Source of the DNA: Litorivita sp050633545
Lineage (GTDB): Bacteria; Pseudomonadota; Alphaproteobacteria; Rhodobacterales; Rhodobacteraceae
NCBI GenBank assembly: GCA_050633545.1
Contig: JBOEGS010000003.1
Location: 79,792-143,791, forward strand
Direction: 5' to 3'
Length of the DNA stretch: 64,000 nt
The notes under the pieces were generated by a model. It made no database searches and had not been told where the DNA came from. It saw only the letters and a program-made list of their open reading frames with translations. A program made the position numbers and the translations under genes. Positions 8,130-16,639 of the stretch are shown here, piece by piece; within the stretch, counting starts at the first letter, position 1; every line of letters starts with the position of its first letter.

Positions 8130-10667
8130 CTAGCCTTTGGGCATTTGCAGCACCACGTTGCGCCCGCCCTTGGAGTAGCGCAATTCGCGCTCGCCAATGG
8201 CCAGCACCCTGCCGCCGTCGATGCGGTCGCCGACTTTGACCTTTTTGATCGACCCGTTGGACAGGCGCACCAAAGCATTGCGCGCCGAGGGTTTGCCGGA
8301 AATCCCGATCAAGTTGATTTTGCGCAGGTTCAGCGCGCCGCGCACCGTGGCCTGTTTGGCAACGGAGGCCGTAGAGGGGATCGAGGGGGCCACCGTGCGC
8401 GGCGCGGCGATGGCGGCGGTTTGCACGCGCGCCTCCGTCCGGGCCGCGGCAGGGGCGGCGCGGGCGACGATTTTGGCGATATCCTTGGGGCGCTCTTCGG
8501 GACGTTTGGAGATCAGGACGGCCTGTTCGGTCGGGGTCTCGCTGCGCTCTTCGTCCTGTTTTTGTTGCGGCAGCTCGGGGCGGGCCTTGGGGCGGAACGC
8601 GGCCAGTTCAAGGCGGCTGCGCCCGCCAAGCTGGCTGCGCTCGCTTTGCTCGACCAGATCGTCAGGGCGCGGGCGCGGGCGAAAGGCGGCCAATCGGGTC
8701 AACGTCGCGGTTTCGGCGTCGGTCGGGGCGGGGGCCTCGGTCAGGCGGCGCGGCAATTGCGGCGGCACGGCGGCGGGTTTGCCCGCGCGCACCAAAACGC
8801 CTTCGGCGGTGATCGCCCCTTGCGGCGTCGCGCGCACGAGGCCGCGCGCGTCGAGGGCAAACCGTGTGCCCGCCGCCGCCGGAGAGGCGCGGTTCCCGGG
8901 CAAGACATCGCTAAGCGCGGCATTGGGGTTGGGCAGGGCGAGCGCGTCGAACACGGGCACTTTGGGGTCGATGGAGGTGTGGTAAAGCTCGTCGACGCTG
9001 TCTGTGGGCGGGGCGCTGATGGGAGCGGGGGCGCGTTGCCAGACGCCGCTGGCGTCATAGGCGGTTTGCGCCGCGGCCTCGCTCATGACGGGGGACGGCG
9101 CGTCGGGCGCGCGCTCGATTGGCGCGGCGGGCGGCAAGCGCGCCTCGCGCAGGGCCGCTTCGGCCTCGGCATCCATATCGGATAGATCGCTTTGCGGGGC
9201 CTGCTGCGGCAAGTTGTCCGTCTCGGCGGCCAGTTCTGCGCCGCTTTGGCCGCCGACCAATCCGGCCACCTCATCGTCAAGGAACAAGGCTGCCCAAGCC
9301 GCAATCGCTGCCAAAAACAGCACCAGCCCACCGGTCAAAATCAACGCCAGATGTTTGGGCTTGCCGCGGGTTGCGGCGGCGGCGGGCGCGGACGGTGCTG
9401 CCGTCTCGTTCAGAGCCGCGCCGCCCAGCCCGATGCTCAACCGGCGCGGGGCGCTTATGGCGCCATCGGCCGAAGGGGTGACGGCCAAGGCGCGCGGGGC
9501 GGCGCTGCGGCGGGTGGCAAAACGCGCTTCGCTGGCCTCTTGGGCCGGATCAGCGGGGGCGGGCGCTGTGACGGGCGGCGCGGCGGCGGTCTCGTCTTGG
9601 GCCTGCGTGCTGGCCGATTGCGGCACATCAAGGTGCAACGGCCCGCGTGCGGCGCGCGGCGTGTCGGTTTGCGAAGCGGGGATCGGAATCGAGGCCGCCG
9701 TGGCCCCCACATCGGCGCGCGAGACACCCGAGAGGCGCGGCGCGGCCGAGAGGCTGTCGCGCGGGGGGGCGTCGCCGCGAGGCTGGCGCACCGAAGAAAA
9801 GCTCGGCGCGGGGGGCTCTTGGGCGCGTCGTTCGGCACCATCGGGGATATCGCCCGAAGAGACGGGGCGCGCAGCGGCGCCCGAGGCGGGAGCAGGGACG
9901 TCTTTGGCAGCGTCATCTTGGGCATCTTGCGCGGTCATGCCCGCCGGATCGGCGCCGGAGCTGTCGGCGTTCAGGTCGGTTTGCGTGCCGATTTGAGCGT
10001 CGGGCTCGCTGTCGGGATGTCTATCGGGCTGCGGGCCGGACTGGATATCCGCCGATGCGGTGTTATCTGTCTCGGCGCTTGGCTGCGGCTTTGGCGCGGC
10101 GGGCTGGGCATCGCCGATGATGCGGATCGGCGAGGTGTCGCGCATAATCGCATCGCCATCCTCCAGCAAGGCCGCCGCCGCCGAGGAGGTGCCGAAAAAC
10201 GGCTCGCCCAAAAACGCGCCTGCGGGCGCGATGGCGACAAAGCTGAGCGGCTCGAACCCGTGCATTTGCGCAAAGCTCTCGGCCTCGGCCAAGGTTTCGC
10301 GCGCCACGGCGGCAATATGGGTCAATTCTCCCTGCGCCGACCAGTCAAAGGCCAGATCGGCCACCGGATAGGGGGTTTGCCCGTCCAAGGCGGCGCGGGC
10401 CAGTTCGGCGCGCTGAAAGCCGGGCACATCGCCGGTCTCGATGGTCAGATAGCGGATTTGATCGTTGGGAATGACCAGTTTGCAGGTCAGTCGCGCATCG
10501 TCAGGCGGGCCAAGCGCCAGACCCTGCGCGCGCAATTCGCCAAGCGCCGCGCCCAGATCGGGCACATCCAGCGCCACGGTTTGCCCCACGCGCACCCATC
10601 CGGGGAAACTGCGCATCAGCAGTCCTATCCCGTCAAAAGACAGCGTAAGGGCAAAATCGGGTTTCAT
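8130..10667 (-). CDS. Large membrane protein: PilM/GspL-like N-terminus, one TM, PilP/GspC-like C-terminus
   Basis: The start at 10667 gives 845 residues beginning MKPDFALTLSFDGIGLLMR. Residues 1-180 resemble the actin-like GspL/PilM fold weakly (a run of beta strands with LVIPNDQIRYLTI and an RAELARAALDGQTPYPV segment). Residues 180-430 are a disordered Ala/Pro/Asp linker. One membrane span lies near 441-463 (LALILTGGLVLFLAAIAAWA). A second disordered stretch holds two LAAFRPxxRP repeats. The last 65 residues (INLIGISGKPSARNALVRL through KVGDRIDGGRVLAIG) read like the PilP/GspC homology region of type IV pilus and type II secretion inner-membrane proteins. No pilus or secretion genes are nearby. 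The domain assignments are inference. Confidence 0.7.
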   Translation of the reverse strand: MKPDFALTLSFDGIGLLMRSFPGWVRVGQTVALDVPDLGAALGELRAQGLALGPPDDARLTCKLVIPNDQIRYLTIETGDVPGFQRAELARAALDGQTPYPVADLAFDWSAQGELTHIAAVARETLAEAESFAQMHGFEPLSFVAIAPAGAFLGEPFFGTSSAAAALLEDGDAIMRDTSPIRIIGDAQPAAPKPQPSAETDNTASADIQSGPQPDRHPDSEPDAQIGTQTDLNADSSGADPAGMTAQDAQDDAAKDVPAPASGAAARPVSSGDIPDGAERRAQEPPAPSFSSVRQPRGDAPPRDSLSAAPRLSGVSRADVGATAASIPIPASQTDTPRAARGPLHLDVPQSASTQAQDETAAAPPVTAPAPADPAQEASEARFATRRSAAPRALAVTPSADGAISAPRRLSIGLGGAALNETAAPSAPAAAATRGKPKHLALILTGGLVLFLAAIAAWAALFLDDEVAGLVGGQSGAELAAETDNLPQQAPQSDLSDMDAEAEAALREARLPPAAPIERAPDAPSPVMSEAAAQTAYDASGVWQRAPAPISAPPTDSVDELYHTSIDPKVPVFDALALPNPNAALSDVLPGNRASPAAAGTRFALDARGLVRATPQGAITAEGVLVRAGKPAAVPPQLPRRLTEAPAPTDAETATLTRLAAFRPRPRPDDLVEQSERSQLGGRSRLELAAFRPKARPELPQQKQDEERSETPTEQAVLISKRPEERPKDIAKIVARAAPAAARTEARVQTAAIAAPRTVAPSIPSTASVAKQATVRGALNLRKINLIGISGKPSARNALVRLSNGSIKKVKVGDRIDGGRVLAIGERELRYSKGGRNVVLQMPKG

Positions 10668-10756
10668 CGCAGCGGTTCTACCATCCCCATGCCGCCCACG
10701 GAAAACAATTGGCGGCTTATGCGCGATTTTACAGCAGCTTCCCGCCGAGGGGAAGG

Positions 10757-10790
10757 AAAACACGCCGCCCCCTTTGCGGGAAGCGGCGTG
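10757..10790 (-). terminator. Rho-independent terminator after metY
   Basis: Read on the minus strand, CACGCCGC and GCGGCGTG form an 8-bp stem that can extend inward through a CCC/GGG pairing, followed by TTTT. It lies 23 bases beyond the metY stop. Confidence 0.8.
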
Positions 10791-10812
10791 AAGAGCGGGC
10801 GCTAAGCCCGTA

Positions 10813-12093
10813 TTATGCCGAGGCTTTTGCCAAGGCTTGTTCGAGATCGGCGATCAAGTCCTTGGCATCCTCGATGCCGATAGAGATGCGCACCACATCG
10901 GGGCCTGCGCCTGCGGCGACTTGCTGTGCTTCGGACAATTGCCGATGGGTGGTCGAGGCCGGATGGATCACAAGGCTGCGCGTATCGCCAAGGTTGGCCA
11001 CATGGGAGAAAATCTCCAAGGCTTCGACGAATTTGACGCAAGCGTCATAGCCGCCTTTGAGAGCGATGGTGAACAGCCCGCCGGTGCCTTTGGGAAACAG
11101 CGCCTTGGCGCGGGCGTGATAGGGCGAGGAGGGCAGGCCGGCATAGGTGACCTTGGCCACGGCGCCGTTGCCTTCGAGCCATTTGGCCACGGTTTGCGCA
11201 TTGGCGCAGTGACGCTCCATGCGCAAGGAGAGCGTTTCGATCCCCATCAAGGTGTAATGCGCCGCTTGCGGGTTGAGCGTCATGCCCAGATCGCGCAACC
11301 CGATGGCGATGCCGTGGAAGGTGAAAGCCAGCGGGCCGAAGGTCTCGTGGAATTTGAGGCCGTGATAGGCGGGCTCCGGCTCGCTGAGCGAGGGGAATTT
11401 GCCCGAAGCGGACCAGTCGAAATTGCCGCTGTCGACCACAACGCCGCCGGTGACGGTGCCATTGCCGGTGAGGTATTTGGTCATCGAATGCACCACAAGC
11501 GTGGCGCCCATGGCGATGGGATTGCACAGGTAGGGCGTCGCCGATGTGTTATCCACAATGAGCGGCAGCCCCGCCGCATCGGCGATTTTGGCCAGCGCGG
11601 GGATGTCGCTCACATAGCCGCCGGGGTTGGCGATGCTTTCGCAAAATACCGCGCGTGTGTCGTCGTCAATCGCCGCTTTGACCGCATCGAGATCTTCGGT
11701 ATCGACGAATTTGGCGGACCATCCGAAGCGGGTGATGGTTTGGGTGAACTGCGTGATCGATCCGCCGTAAAGCCGCGTCGAGACCACCACATTGCGCCCT
11801 GGCGCCATAAGCGGAAACAGCGCCATGATCTGCGCCGCGTGACCGGACGAGCAGCAGACTGCGCCGACCCCGCCTTCCAGCGTGGCGATGCGCTCTTGCA
11901 AGACCGCGACCGTGGGGTTGGTCAGGCGCGAATAGATATATCCCACCTCTTGCAGGTTGAACAAAGCGGCGGCGTGATCGGCATCGCGAAACACATAGGC
12001 CGTGGTTTGGTAAATCGGGGTTTGCCGCGCGCCGGTGGCCGGATCGGGGCGGGCGCCCGCGTGGATTTGCAATGTGTCGAAACCGTGCGTCAT
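10813..12093 (-). CDS. metY: O-acetylhomoserine aminocarboxypropyltransferase (sulfhydrylase)
   Basis: This 426-residue PLP enzyme of the Cys/Met metabolism family makes homocysteine from O-acetylhomoserine and sulfide in the cytoplasm. Family blocks include the N-terminal FDTLQIHAGARPDPATGARQ, YSRLTNPTVAVLQERIATLEGG and the PLP-lysine motif VHSMTKYLTGNG near residue 208. The length and N-terminal IHAG signature fit MetY better than MetB/MetC or MetZ. A GGGAGGA ribosome-binding site sits 9 bases before the ATG. The gene stands alone and no SAM riboswitch was recognised upstream. Confidence 0.93.
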   Translation of the reverse strand: MTHGFDTLQIHAGARPDPATGARQTPIYQTTAYVFRDADHAAALFNLQEVGYIYSRLTNPTVAVLQERIATLEGGVGAVCCSSGHAAQIMALFPLMAPGRNVVVSTRLYGGSITQFTQTITRFGWSAKFVDTEDLDAVKAAIDDDTRAVFCESIANPGGYVSDIPALAKIADAAGLPLIVDNTSATPYLCNPIAMGATLVVHSMTKYLTGNGTVTGGVVVDSGNFDWSASGKFPSLSEPEPAYHGLKFHETFGPLAFTFHGIAIGLRDLGMTLNPQAAHYTLMGIETLSLRMERHCANAQTVAKWLEGNGAVAKVTYAGLPSSPYHARAKALFPKGTGGLFTIALKGGYDACVKFVEALEIFSHVANLGDTRSLVIHPASTTHRQLSEAQQVAAGAGPDVVRISIGIEDAKDLIADLEQALAKASA

Positions 12094-12194
12094 ATGTAAG
12101 TCCTCCCTATGCCGCGATTATGCGGTCTTGCGTGTCAGTGGCCATTTGGTCGATGGTCGGGGGGACTGTCGCCAATAAAAGCAGGAATGCCAAG

Positions 12195-12620
12195 ATGCCA
12201 AGCGCGAAACTTACCCCCTTCCACCTTGCGGTAAATGTTGACGACCTTGAGGCGGCGCGCGCATTCTACGGCGCGCTTTTGGGCGCAAAGGAGGGGCGCA
12301 GCACCGAAACTTGGGTGGATTTCGATTTTTTCGGCCATCAATTGAGCCTGCATCTGGGGCCGGTGATGGCCACGTCGCCGACGGGGCATGTGGGCGAACA
12401 CCTTGTGCCGATGCCGCATTACGGCGTGGTTTTGCCGCTGGGGGCGTGGCGCGGCTTGGCCGATCGTTTGACGGCGGCGGGGGTGGATTTCATTCTCGCG
12501 CCCTCGGTGCGCTTCGAAGGCGAGCCAGGCGAGCAATGGACGATGTTTTTCACCGATCCGGCGGGCAACCCGATTGAAATCAAGGGCTTTCCCGATGCGT
12601 CAGGGATTTTCGCGCATTAG
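12195..12620 (+). CDS. VOC (glyoxalase/bleomycin-resistance) family protein
   Basis: The 141-residue protein contains one vicinal-oxygen-chelate domain: FHLAVNVDDLEAARAFYGALLG at residues 8-30, a central HQLSLHLGP strand with a candidate metal-binding histidine, and a closing strand TMFFTDPAGNPIEIKG with a glutamate ligand. Such proteins include dioxygenases, glyoxalases and resistance proteins, and the substrate cannot be told here. The chosen ATG has AGGA about 9 bases upstream. Its 3' end overlaps by 4 bases the convergent gene that follows. Confidence 0.85.
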   Translation: MPSAKLTPFHLAVNVDDLEAARAFYGALLGAKEGRSTETWVDFDFFGHQLSLHLGPVMATSPTGHVGEHLVPMPHYGVVLPLGAWRGLADRLTAAGVDFILAPSVRFEGEPGEQWTMFFTDPAGNPIEIKGFPDASGIFAH

Positions 12621-13624
12621 CGCATCCAAAAACCGGCGCGTTTGATCTGGTTGCGCAGGGCCTGTTCGCGCCGCGGCAAATTATTCTGGTCGAACATGGC
12701 GCGCACTTTTTGCCCGCGCCCTTGATAGATCAGCCGCTTGTAAGGCTCGTAGGTCTTGAGCACTTTCTTGAGCTTGTTGGGCTGGCTGATCTCTTCGAGC
12801 ACCTCGATCACGCGGTCATCCTCGCGCGCATAAAGCAGGGGCAGGACGCGGTAATGACAGGTCACCGACCCGTCGAGCAATCCCTCCGGCAAGGTATCGC
12901 GCCCGCCGCCCAGAGCGTGGATCACCAGCGGCAAGGCGATCTGGTCAAGCCAGGGGTCAAAGACCTGACAGCATAGCTCCACCGGCGGGTTGTCGCGGAT
13001 TTCCAGTGCATAGCGCAAGAACAGATCGCCAAAGACGCGCGGGCATTTGTAAAAGAAATACCCAGCGTTGAAATAGAGGTAGCGCTTCCAGTATTCGTCC
13101 GGCTGGCTCAGGTCGAGCGAGCTGTCGAAATCGAGATCAAAGCGGTCATAGAGCGATTTCCACAGACCCGTATAACCGGGGCCGTAAAGCTCGGGTTTGG
13201 GCCATGTGCCCTCGCGGCGCATCGAGGCCATGGGGCGGTCGAAATCAAACGGCACCTGCGTCAGATCACCGGTCACCAATGTGTCAGTGTCGAAAAACAC
13301 AAATGGCTCGCCCTCGGGCAGGGCGGCGAGGGCCTCGATTTTATTGCCATAAGGGTAGGGCGCGCCGAAATGGCGGCTCTCGAAGGGCAGGATTTGCGCG
13401 CCAAGTTCGCCAAGCGCGGCCAGAACCTCGTCATTGCGGATGCTCGGATCGTGATCGCCCCAAAGCGGTCCGGCTTGCGGGGTGGCGACGAAAAGCTGTC
13501 CGGCGAAATCGGGGCTGTTGGTGCGCAGGGAGGCGGCAAAAAGCAAGGCTTCATACATCAGGCGGCCTTGCTGCCCGATGATGAGAATATTGAACGGTTG
13601 ATCTGTGCCGCTGTGCTCTGCCAT
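12617..13624 (-). CDS. Glycosyltransferase-like protein with DxD motif
   Basis: The start at 13624 follows GAGGGCGAGC and gives 335 residues. The N-terminus (FNILIIGQQGRLMYEALLFA) is a Rossmann-like strand-loop-helix. Near residue 120 EPFVFFDTDTLVTGDL supplies a DTD motif, as in GT-A fold glycosyltransferases that hold a nucleotide-sugar through a metal. LYFNAGYFFYKCPRVFGDLF near residue 210 resembles the NSGVml element of GT8-type enzymes. No signal peptide or membrane span is visible, so it is probably cytoplasmic. No polysaccharide genes are nearby and the acceptor is unknown. The assignment rests on motifs only. Confidence 0.6.
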   Translation of the reverse strand: MAEHSGTDQPFNILIIGQQGRLMYEALLFAASLRTNSPDFAGQLFVATPQAGPLWGDHDPSIRNDEVLAALGELGAQILPFESRHFGAPYPYGNKIEALAALPEGEPFVFFDTDTLVTGDLTQVPFDFDRPMASMRREGTWPKPELYGPGYTGLWKSLYDRFDLDFDSSLDLSQPDEYWKRYLYFNAGYFFYKCPRVFGDLFLRYALEIRDNPPVELCCQVFDPWLDQIALPLVIHALGGGRDTLPEGLLDGSVTCHYRVLPLLYAREDDRVIEVLEEISQPNKLKKVLKTYEPYKRLIYQGRGQKVRAMFDQNNLPRREQALRNQIKRAGFWMR

Positions 13625-13760
13625 GCTCGCCCTCATTGTTTGTCGAGGTTTTGCGGCAGTATAGAGGAGGAAGCGCAGGGCGCGAAAGGGGCGAATGGCG
13701 GGCATTTCCCCTTTGGGGTTATTTCGCGGGGCGTTTCGATTTTAGCAAAAGGATTTTATC

Positions 13761-14219
13761 ATGAAATACAATCTATTGAAGGGCGCGCTTGCCTTAGTGT
13801 TGGCGGGTTGGGGCGCGGCGATTGCAGCGCAAGAGGCGCTTCAGGCCGAAGATCAAACCCCGACGGGCAAATTCACCACCGCCGCCGAGGTCAAACCGAT
13901 CCTTGAGGCCACCCGCGCCAATTGGGTCGCGCTGCGCGACTATAACGGGCAGGATTTGCTTTATGTGACGCATCTTTGGGCGTGGCGCTGCGGGCTCAAA
14001 CAGATGAAAGTCTCGCTCAATGGCGGGGCGTTCGAGGTCTGGCCCCTGCCGCCATGCCATGCGCAAACCGCCGCGCCCAATGCGATCACCGAGGCGGACG
14101 GGCTGCCTTACCGCGGCTTTGCTACGGGCAGTATTGCCACCGTGGCGGTGCAGGTGACCTATGATGATTTGAGCAAGGGCAGCGGCCAATGGGGGCGGGG
14201 CGAGATTTTGATGCCTTAG
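13761..14219 (+). CDS. Small secreted protein of unknown function
   Basis: I do not recognise this 152-residue protein. It has a clear Sec signal peptide (MKYNLLKGALALVLAGWGAA, cleavage after AIAAQ near residue 23), so the mature part is periplasmic or exported. The mature region has two cysteines (WRCGLKQ and LPPCHAQ) that could form a disulfide, and a run of beta-strand-like segments (KVSLNGGAFEVWPL, TVAVQVTYDDL). An AAAAGGATT ribosome-binding site precedes the ATG. It stands alone and is followed by a hairpin. Confidence 0.7.
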   Translation: MKYNLLKGALALVLAGWGAAIAAQEALQAEDQTPTGKFTTAAEVKPILEATRANWVALRDYNGQDLLYVTHLWAWRCGLKQMKVSLNGGAFEVWPLPPCHAQTAAPNAITEADGLPYRGFATGSIATVAVQVTYDDLSKGSGQWGRGEILMP

Positions 14220-14235
14220 GGCGCGCGCGGTGGGT

Positions 14236-14270
14236 GCGATCGGGCCATAAGATTGGCCCGATCGCAATTT
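14236..14270. terminator. Hairpin between the secreted-protein gene and the nitroreductase gene
   Basis: GCGATCGGGCCA and TGGCCCGATCGC form a perfect 12-bp stem around a 6-base loop. The following AATTT is a weak T-tract, so it works best for the plus-strand gene ending at 14219 and may also block read-through from the convergent gene. Confidence 0.7.
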
Positions 14271-14285
14271 AAAACAGCATCGCGC

Positions 14286-14927
14286 TCAGGCGACGTGGGT
14301 GACCATGGTGTCAGCCGGTTTGCGCACTTTTTTCATTGGCAATAACCAATCTGCGGCCGGATCGCGGTATCCCAAAGGCAGCAAGACAACAGAGCGCAGG
14401 CCGCGTTCTTTCAAGCCCAAAATCTCGTCAACCTTGGCGGGATCAAACCCTTCCATCGGCGTGCTGTCGACTTGTTGTTCTGCGGCAGCAACGAGAGCCA
14501 CGCCCAAGGCGATATAGGCTTGGCGGGCGGCATGGGCATAATTCACCTCTGCGTCACGCGGCACGTAGCTGTTTTTCAGGTTGTCGTAATATGCGTTCAA
14601 CATCGGCAGATCGCCGCGCGCTGCGACGTTAAGATCGGTGACTTCGTCGATGCGCGCGGCTGTGTAATTGTCCCAAGCCGCAAAGACCAACAGATGCGAC
14701 CCCTCTGTGATCTGGGCCTGACCGCCAGCGGCCTCTTGCACTTTCGCCAACACCTCCTTGTTGGTGACCACGATCACCTCAAAGGGTTGTGTGCCGCTCG
14801 ACGTTGGGGCCAAGCGGATCGCTTCGATGATTGTGTCCAGCTTTTGTTGCGGGACAGATTTGCCGGGGTCCATTTTTTTGGTGGCATAGCGCCAGTTCAA
14901 CTGTTCGATCAGGGTGCTTTTGGTCAT
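14286..14927 (-). CDS. Nitroreductase-family NAD(P)H-dependent flavin oxidoreductase
   Basis: This 213-residue protein matches the NfsB-like nitroreductase family, FMN enzymes that reduce nitro compounds and quinones with NAD(P)H. Visible elements are the N-terminal NWRYATKKMDP, the FMN-contacting RLAPTSSGTQPFEVIVVTN and the C-terminal LLPLGYRDPAADWLLPMKKVR. It is divergent from an HxlR-type regulator whose start is 124 bases away. That arrangement is common for stress-induced oxidoreductases and suggests direct control. The physiological substrate is unknown. Confidence 0.9.
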   Translation of the reverse strand: MTKSTLIEQLNWRYATKKMDPGKSVPQQKLDTIIEAIRLAPTSSGTQPFEVIVVTNKEVLAKVQEAAGGQAQITEGSHLLVFAAWDNYTAARIDEVTDLNVAARGDLPMLNAYYDNLKNSYVPRDAEVNYAHAARQAYIALGVALVAAAEQQVDSTPMEGFDPAKVDEILGLKERGLRSVVLLPLGYRDPAADWLLPMKKVRKPADTMVTHVA

Positions 14928-14961
14928 GGGAAGGGTCCTATTGCTGGCACGCGCTTGGCGT

Positions 14962-14978
14962 GGTATATAATTTATACC
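14962..14978. promoter_or_regulatory. Inverted repeat in the nitroreductase/hxlR promoter gap
   Basis: GGTATA and TATACC are perfect 6-bp arms around TAATT, located between the divergent starts and close to the nitroreductase gene. The position and symmetry suit a dimeric HxlR-type operator overlapping a promoter. Binding is inference. Confidence 0.5.
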
Positions 14979-15051
14979 GACGATCTATTGGGAACCTGAG
15001 CGGTCCGCAAGAAGGCACAAAAATGAACCTTGGTCACACAAAGGGAACCAC

Positions 15052-15417
15052 ATGCTAGACGCCGAACGATGCCCTGATTGCAAACGTATCAACGAAGTGC
15101 TCGCGCGCGTCGGTGACCGTTGGAGCGTTCTGGTGATCATATCTTTGGCCGAGTATGGGACGCTTCGGTTCAACGCGTTAAAGCGAAACCTGGGTATCTC
15201 GCAACGAATGCTGAGCCTGACGCTCAAAGAGCTTGAGCGTGACGGTCTTGTCAACCGCACCTACCACCCGACGATCCCGCCAAAGGTCGAATACAATCTG
15301 ACGCCGTTGGGAGAGTCATTTCGCGAACCCGTGGTCGCATTGGGCCAGTGGGCGCTTGGCAATCTGTCGATCATCGATGCGGCACGTGCGAGTTATGATA
15401 AAGCCTCTGGCAGCTGA
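15052..15417 (+). CDS. HxlR-family winged-helix transcription regulator
   Basis: The 121-residue protein has the HxlR (MarR-like winged helix) pattern: RVGDRWSVLVIISLAEYGTL, RFNALKRNLGISQRMLSLTL as the recognition helix region, and a wing in NRTYHPTIPPKVEYNLTPLG. Members often respond to electrophiles or quinones through an N-terminal cysteine, and here CPDC occurs at residues 7-10. It is divergent from the nitroreductase gene and probably regulates it and itself. AAGGGAA precedes the ATG. Confidence 0.92.
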   Translation: MLDAERCPDCKRINEVLARVGDRWSVLVIISLAEYGTLRFNALKRNLGISQRMLSLTLKELERDGLVNRTYHPTIPPKVEYNLTPLGESFREPVVALGQWALGNLSIIDAARASYDKASGS

Positions 15418-15594
15418 AAACCCGTAAGAACAGCGCCGATGTTGGGCGCCGCGGACCATGCGGGCATCCGGTTGCGATTATGTGTGAAGATGCAAATTTC
15501 GCGCTGGGGGCGAAGTCTTTGCCTGTGGGGGAATTGATATCGTCGCGCTGTGGCGGGTTCGTATCCGCCCGAGGTATTCTAACATCTGGGAAAG

Positions 15595-15678
15595 TGGTGG
15601 GCGACCCTGGAATCGAACCAGGCGTGCGTCTCCGCGAGGGAGTTACAGTCCCCTGCCACACCTTGCGGCCTGTCGCCC
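15595..15678 (-). tRNA. tRNA-Tyr (GTA), CCA encoded
   Basis: On the minus strand the acceptor arms GGGCGAC and GTCGCCC pair fully, the anticodon loop CTGTAAC carries GTA with U33, and the T arm reads CCTGG-TTCGATT-CCAGG. A long variable arm makes it class II, as expected for bacterial tRNA-Tyr. The 3' CCA is encoded. Confidence 0.96.
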
Positions 15679-15831
15679 ACTTACCGATCAACGGCAGCGC
15701 CGCGTTTCGAGTAGGGGGTGATTACTAGCGCGACTTTGGGTCGTCAACAGGAAAATCTCATGCTAAGGCCCGTTGGACATGAGAATTTTACGGGCCTGCG
15801 GGGCGGGCCGCGCGTATAGGGGCATTGCACC

Positions 15832-16608
15832 ATGAAAAAACCCAAATGGGTCGTCGAAAAAGAGCAAGCAAAACGGGCCGCTGCGGCGGAAACGGTCTGG
15901 CTCTTCGGGCTGCACGCGGTGCGCGATGCATTGGAGAATCCGGCGCGGGTAAAATTGCAGTTGATGGTCACGCCGAATGCGCAGGCCAAACTTGAAGAGG
16001 CGATTGCCGCTTCGGGCATGGAGCCGCAGGTCGTCGATCCGCGCAAATTCAAACCGCCGCTTGATCCGCAATCGGTGCATCAGGGCGCGGTTTTGGAAGT
16101 GAAGCCTCTGGATTGGGGGCCGGTGGCCGAATGCTGCATGGGCCGCGAAGGCGTGGTGCCGCGGGTGGTTTTGCTCGACCGTGTGACCGATCCGCATAAC
16201 GTCGGTGCGATCTTGCGCTCGGCCGAGGTCTTTGGCGCCAGCGCCGTCATCGGCATGCGCCATCACAGCGCCCCCGAAACCGGCGCTTTGGCGAAAACCG
16301 CAAGTGGCGCATTGGAGCGCCAGCCCTATTTGCGGGTGCGCAATCTGGCCGATACGATCAAGGAATTGCAAAATATGGGCTATCTGGTTTTGGGCCTTGA
16401 TGGCGAGGCCGAGATCACGATCGAGGCGGCGTTGGAGGGCAAGCGGGGCCGCCCCGTTGCCTTGGTTTTGGGGGCCGAGGGGCCAGGATTGCGGCAAAAA
16501 ACCAAAGAGACCTGCGATGCTTTGGTAAAGATCGATTTTGCGGCGGGCTTTGGCTCGCTCAACGTCTCCAATGCGGCGGCTGTGGCGCTTTATGCGGCCA
16601 AGCCATAG
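15832..16608 (+). CDS. rlmB: 23S rRNA (guanosine-2'-O-)-methyltransferase, TrmH/SpoU family
   Basis: This 258-residue protein has an N-terminal substrate-binding domain (VWLFGLHAVRDALENP, residues 23-38) and a C-terminal knotted SPOUT domain. The three SPOUT motifs are visible: LLDRVTDPHNVGAILRSAE, PVALVLGAEGPGLRQ and FGSLNVSNAAAVALY. It probably methylates the 2'-OH of G2251 of 23S rRNA as RlmB does, although other TrmH-family targets cannot be excluded. The ribosome-binding site is weak. The C-terminus is complete. Confidence 0.9.
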   Translation: MKKPKWVVEKEQAKRAAAAETVWLFGLHAVRDALENPARVKLQLMVTPNAQAKLEEAIAASGMEPQVVDPRKFKPPLDPQSVHQGAVLEVKPLDWGPVAECCMGREGVVPRVVLLDRVTDPHNVGAILRSAEVFGASAVIGMRHHSAPETGALAKTASGALERQPYLRVRNLADTIKELQNMGYLVLGLDGEAEITIEAALEGKRGRPVALVLGAEGPGLRQKTKETCDALVKIDFAAGFGSLNVSNAAAVALYAAKP

Positions 16609-16639
16609 GCGCGCGGCAGGGCAGGGCGAAAGGCTGTTT

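Noticed and set aside
12094..12194. SAM riboswitch upstream of metY
   Set aside because: No SAM-I or SAM-II core could be drawn in the 100 bases before metY on the minus strand.
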